Program-made: the position numbers and the translations under genes
Notes under the pieces: generated by a model
Databases searched by the model: none
Told to the model about the DNA's origin: nothing
Seen by the model: only the letters and a program-made list of their open reading frames with translations
Part shown: one piece after another, positions 19,606 to 20,345 of the stretch
Position numbering within the stretch: the stretch's first letter is position 1
Layout: every line of letters starts with the position of its first letter
Origin: an uncultured Prevotella sp.
GTDB taxonomy: Bacteria; Bacteroidota; Bacteroidia; Bacteroidales; Bacteroidaceae
Assembly: GCA_905373605.1 (NCBI GenBank)
Contig: CAJPTO010000031.1
Coordinates: forward strand, 1 to 20,345
Length of the DNA stretch: 20,345 bases
Reading direction: 5' to 3'

Positions 19606-20345
19606 CTTTGAAGTTGTTCATTTCGTTAATCATCAGCACCGCACTCTCTATTAGCGGGTAAGCACAGAGCGCACCCGTGCCTTCGCCCAGGCGCATGCCC
19701 AGTTGTAGGATGGGTTGTGCGTGCATCAGGTCGAGCATTTTCCTGTGTCCGTTTTCGTTGCCGCAATGGCCAAAGACGGCATAGTCTAGCACATTGGGGG
19801 CGAGTTTGCTTGCGGCGAGCATGCAAGCCGACATGATGAAGCCGTCTACCAGCACCATCATGCGCAACTCGGCTGCGCGAAGCATCGCCCCGATGGCTGC
19901 CACCATCTCGAAACCTCCAAAATATTGGATGATGGTTGCAGGGTCGTTGTGGGGCAGTGGCAGACGCTTGAAGTGGCTCACGGCTTGTTCCAGCACCTTG
20001 AGTTTATGCTTTTCGCCTTCGTTGTCCAGCCCCGAGCCGCTTCCTATGCAGCTGTTGAGCGGCAAGTTGCCCAGCAAACTCATCCAGATGCTTGAAGGCG
20101 AGGTGTTGCCGATGCCCATTTCGCCCATGCAAATCACGTTGCAACCCTTTTCTTTGCAGTTTCCCGCCATTTCCTTGCCTATGTTTATGGCTTGTTCCAT
20201 TTGCAGTTGGGTCATGGCAGGCTCGCGAAGAAAGTTGCGTGTGCCGCGTGCAATCTTTCGATTTAGAATGGCAGGGTAGGGCGAGAGGTCGTAATCAACG
20301 CCCACGTCTACCAGTATAAGCTCGAAACCATGCTGCTTACAGAAC
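19580..20345 (-). CDS. cobT: Nicotinate-nucleotide-dimethylbenzimidazole phosphoribosyltransferase, 5' end outside window
   Basis: The gene runs off the right edge: the frame stays open to 20345 (upstream residues read FCKQHGFELILVDV before GVDYDL), so about 255 C-terminal residues of a protein that is normally about 340-350 are seen. A GTG at 20305 is not the start. CobT makes alpha-ribazole-5'-phosphate from nicotinate mononucleotide and a base such as dimethylbenzimidazole. Diagnostic motifs are GEMGIGNTSPSS, GSGSGLDNEGEKHKLK, YFGGFE, VDGFIMSACMLAA, HCGNENGH and RLGEGTGAL with the catalytic Glu. It is first of the visible cobT-cobS-cobC block. Family context suggests cobU lies further upstream, outside the window, so any cobalamin riboswitch controlling the operon cannot be seen here. 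Confidence 0.95.
   Translation of the reverse strand, partial: FCKQHGFELILVDVGVDYDLSPYPAILNRKIARGTRNFLREPAMTQLQMEQAINIGKEMAGNCKEKGCNVICMGEMGIGNTSPSSIWMSLLGNLPLNSCIGSGSGLDNEGEKHKLKVLEQAVSHFKRLPLPHNDPATIIQYFGGFEMVAAIGAMLRAAELRMMVLVDGFIMSACMLAASKLAPNVLDYAVFGHCGNENGHRKMLDLMHAQPILQLGMRLGEGTGALCAYPLIESAVLMINEMNNFKDANIDKYF

Noticed and set aside
20303..20305. GTG as the start codon of cobT
   Set aside because: The frame stays open to the window edge and the residues before it (LILVDV) continue the conserved CobT sequence, so the gene is cut by the edge and does not start here.

Overview
The window looks like a chromosomal segment of a Bacteroidota anaerobe, most likely Prevotellaceae (Prevotella in the broad sense). 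The evidence is a set of Bacteroidetes-type promoters (TTTG, about 19 nt, TAnnTTTG), the protein families present (DUF2723 glycosyltransferase-like protein, DUF6057-like membrane protein, GH13_8-type GlgB, MaeB with a phosphotransacetylase-like tail, DUF438/hemerythrin/PAS protein) and the lipoprotein and secretion signal styles. Genus is an inference. I see no rRNA, tRNA, CRISPR array, phage gene or transposase.

Layout. 1-751 is non-coding and repeat-rich: a 22-bp tandem repeat at the window edge, a 100-bp MITE-like inverted-repeat element with a 7-bp target duplication, and one copy of a dispersed intergenic repeat. 812-5919 (+) holds a secreted MORN-repeat protein, a YhcH/YjgK/YiaL cupin-like protein, glycogen branching enzyme glgB and a membrane protein that starts directly at the glgB stop. 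5920-6198 is a hairpin-rich convergent terminator region. maeB (-) and a TetR regulator (+) diverge from a shared promoter region at 8560-8712. After a 22-bp-period repeat at about 9404-9513, a tightly overlapping minus-strand block runs polysaccharide deacetylase, queG, unknown helical protein. Upstream of it on the same strand are the large DUF2723 membrane protein and a MoaF-like lipoprotein. The 549-bp gap 15955-16503 contains a strong hairpin and a second, larger copy of the dispersed repeat carrying five 22-bp palindromic tandem units. Next come a DUF438-hemerythrin-PAS-DUF1858 protein with a striking dyad in its promoter, then cobC, cobS and cobT (cut by the right edge), the end of a cobalamin nucleotide-loop assembly operon.

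Functional links. glgB points to glycogen storage. maeB links malate to pyruvate/NADPH. cobT-cobS-cobC finish cobalamin, which QueG uses as cofactor for queuosine formation in tRNA; that link is metabolic, not operonic. The DUF438/hemerythrin protein is a likely redox, oxygen or NO-responsive protein.

The most unusual content is intergenic: three separate minisatellites with the same 22-bp period, two related dispersed repeat copies about 15.5 kb apart, and a MITE-like element sharing a terminal motif with the larger copy. I found no clear novel multi-gene system. The coding genes are mostly housekeeping or accessory-metabolic.
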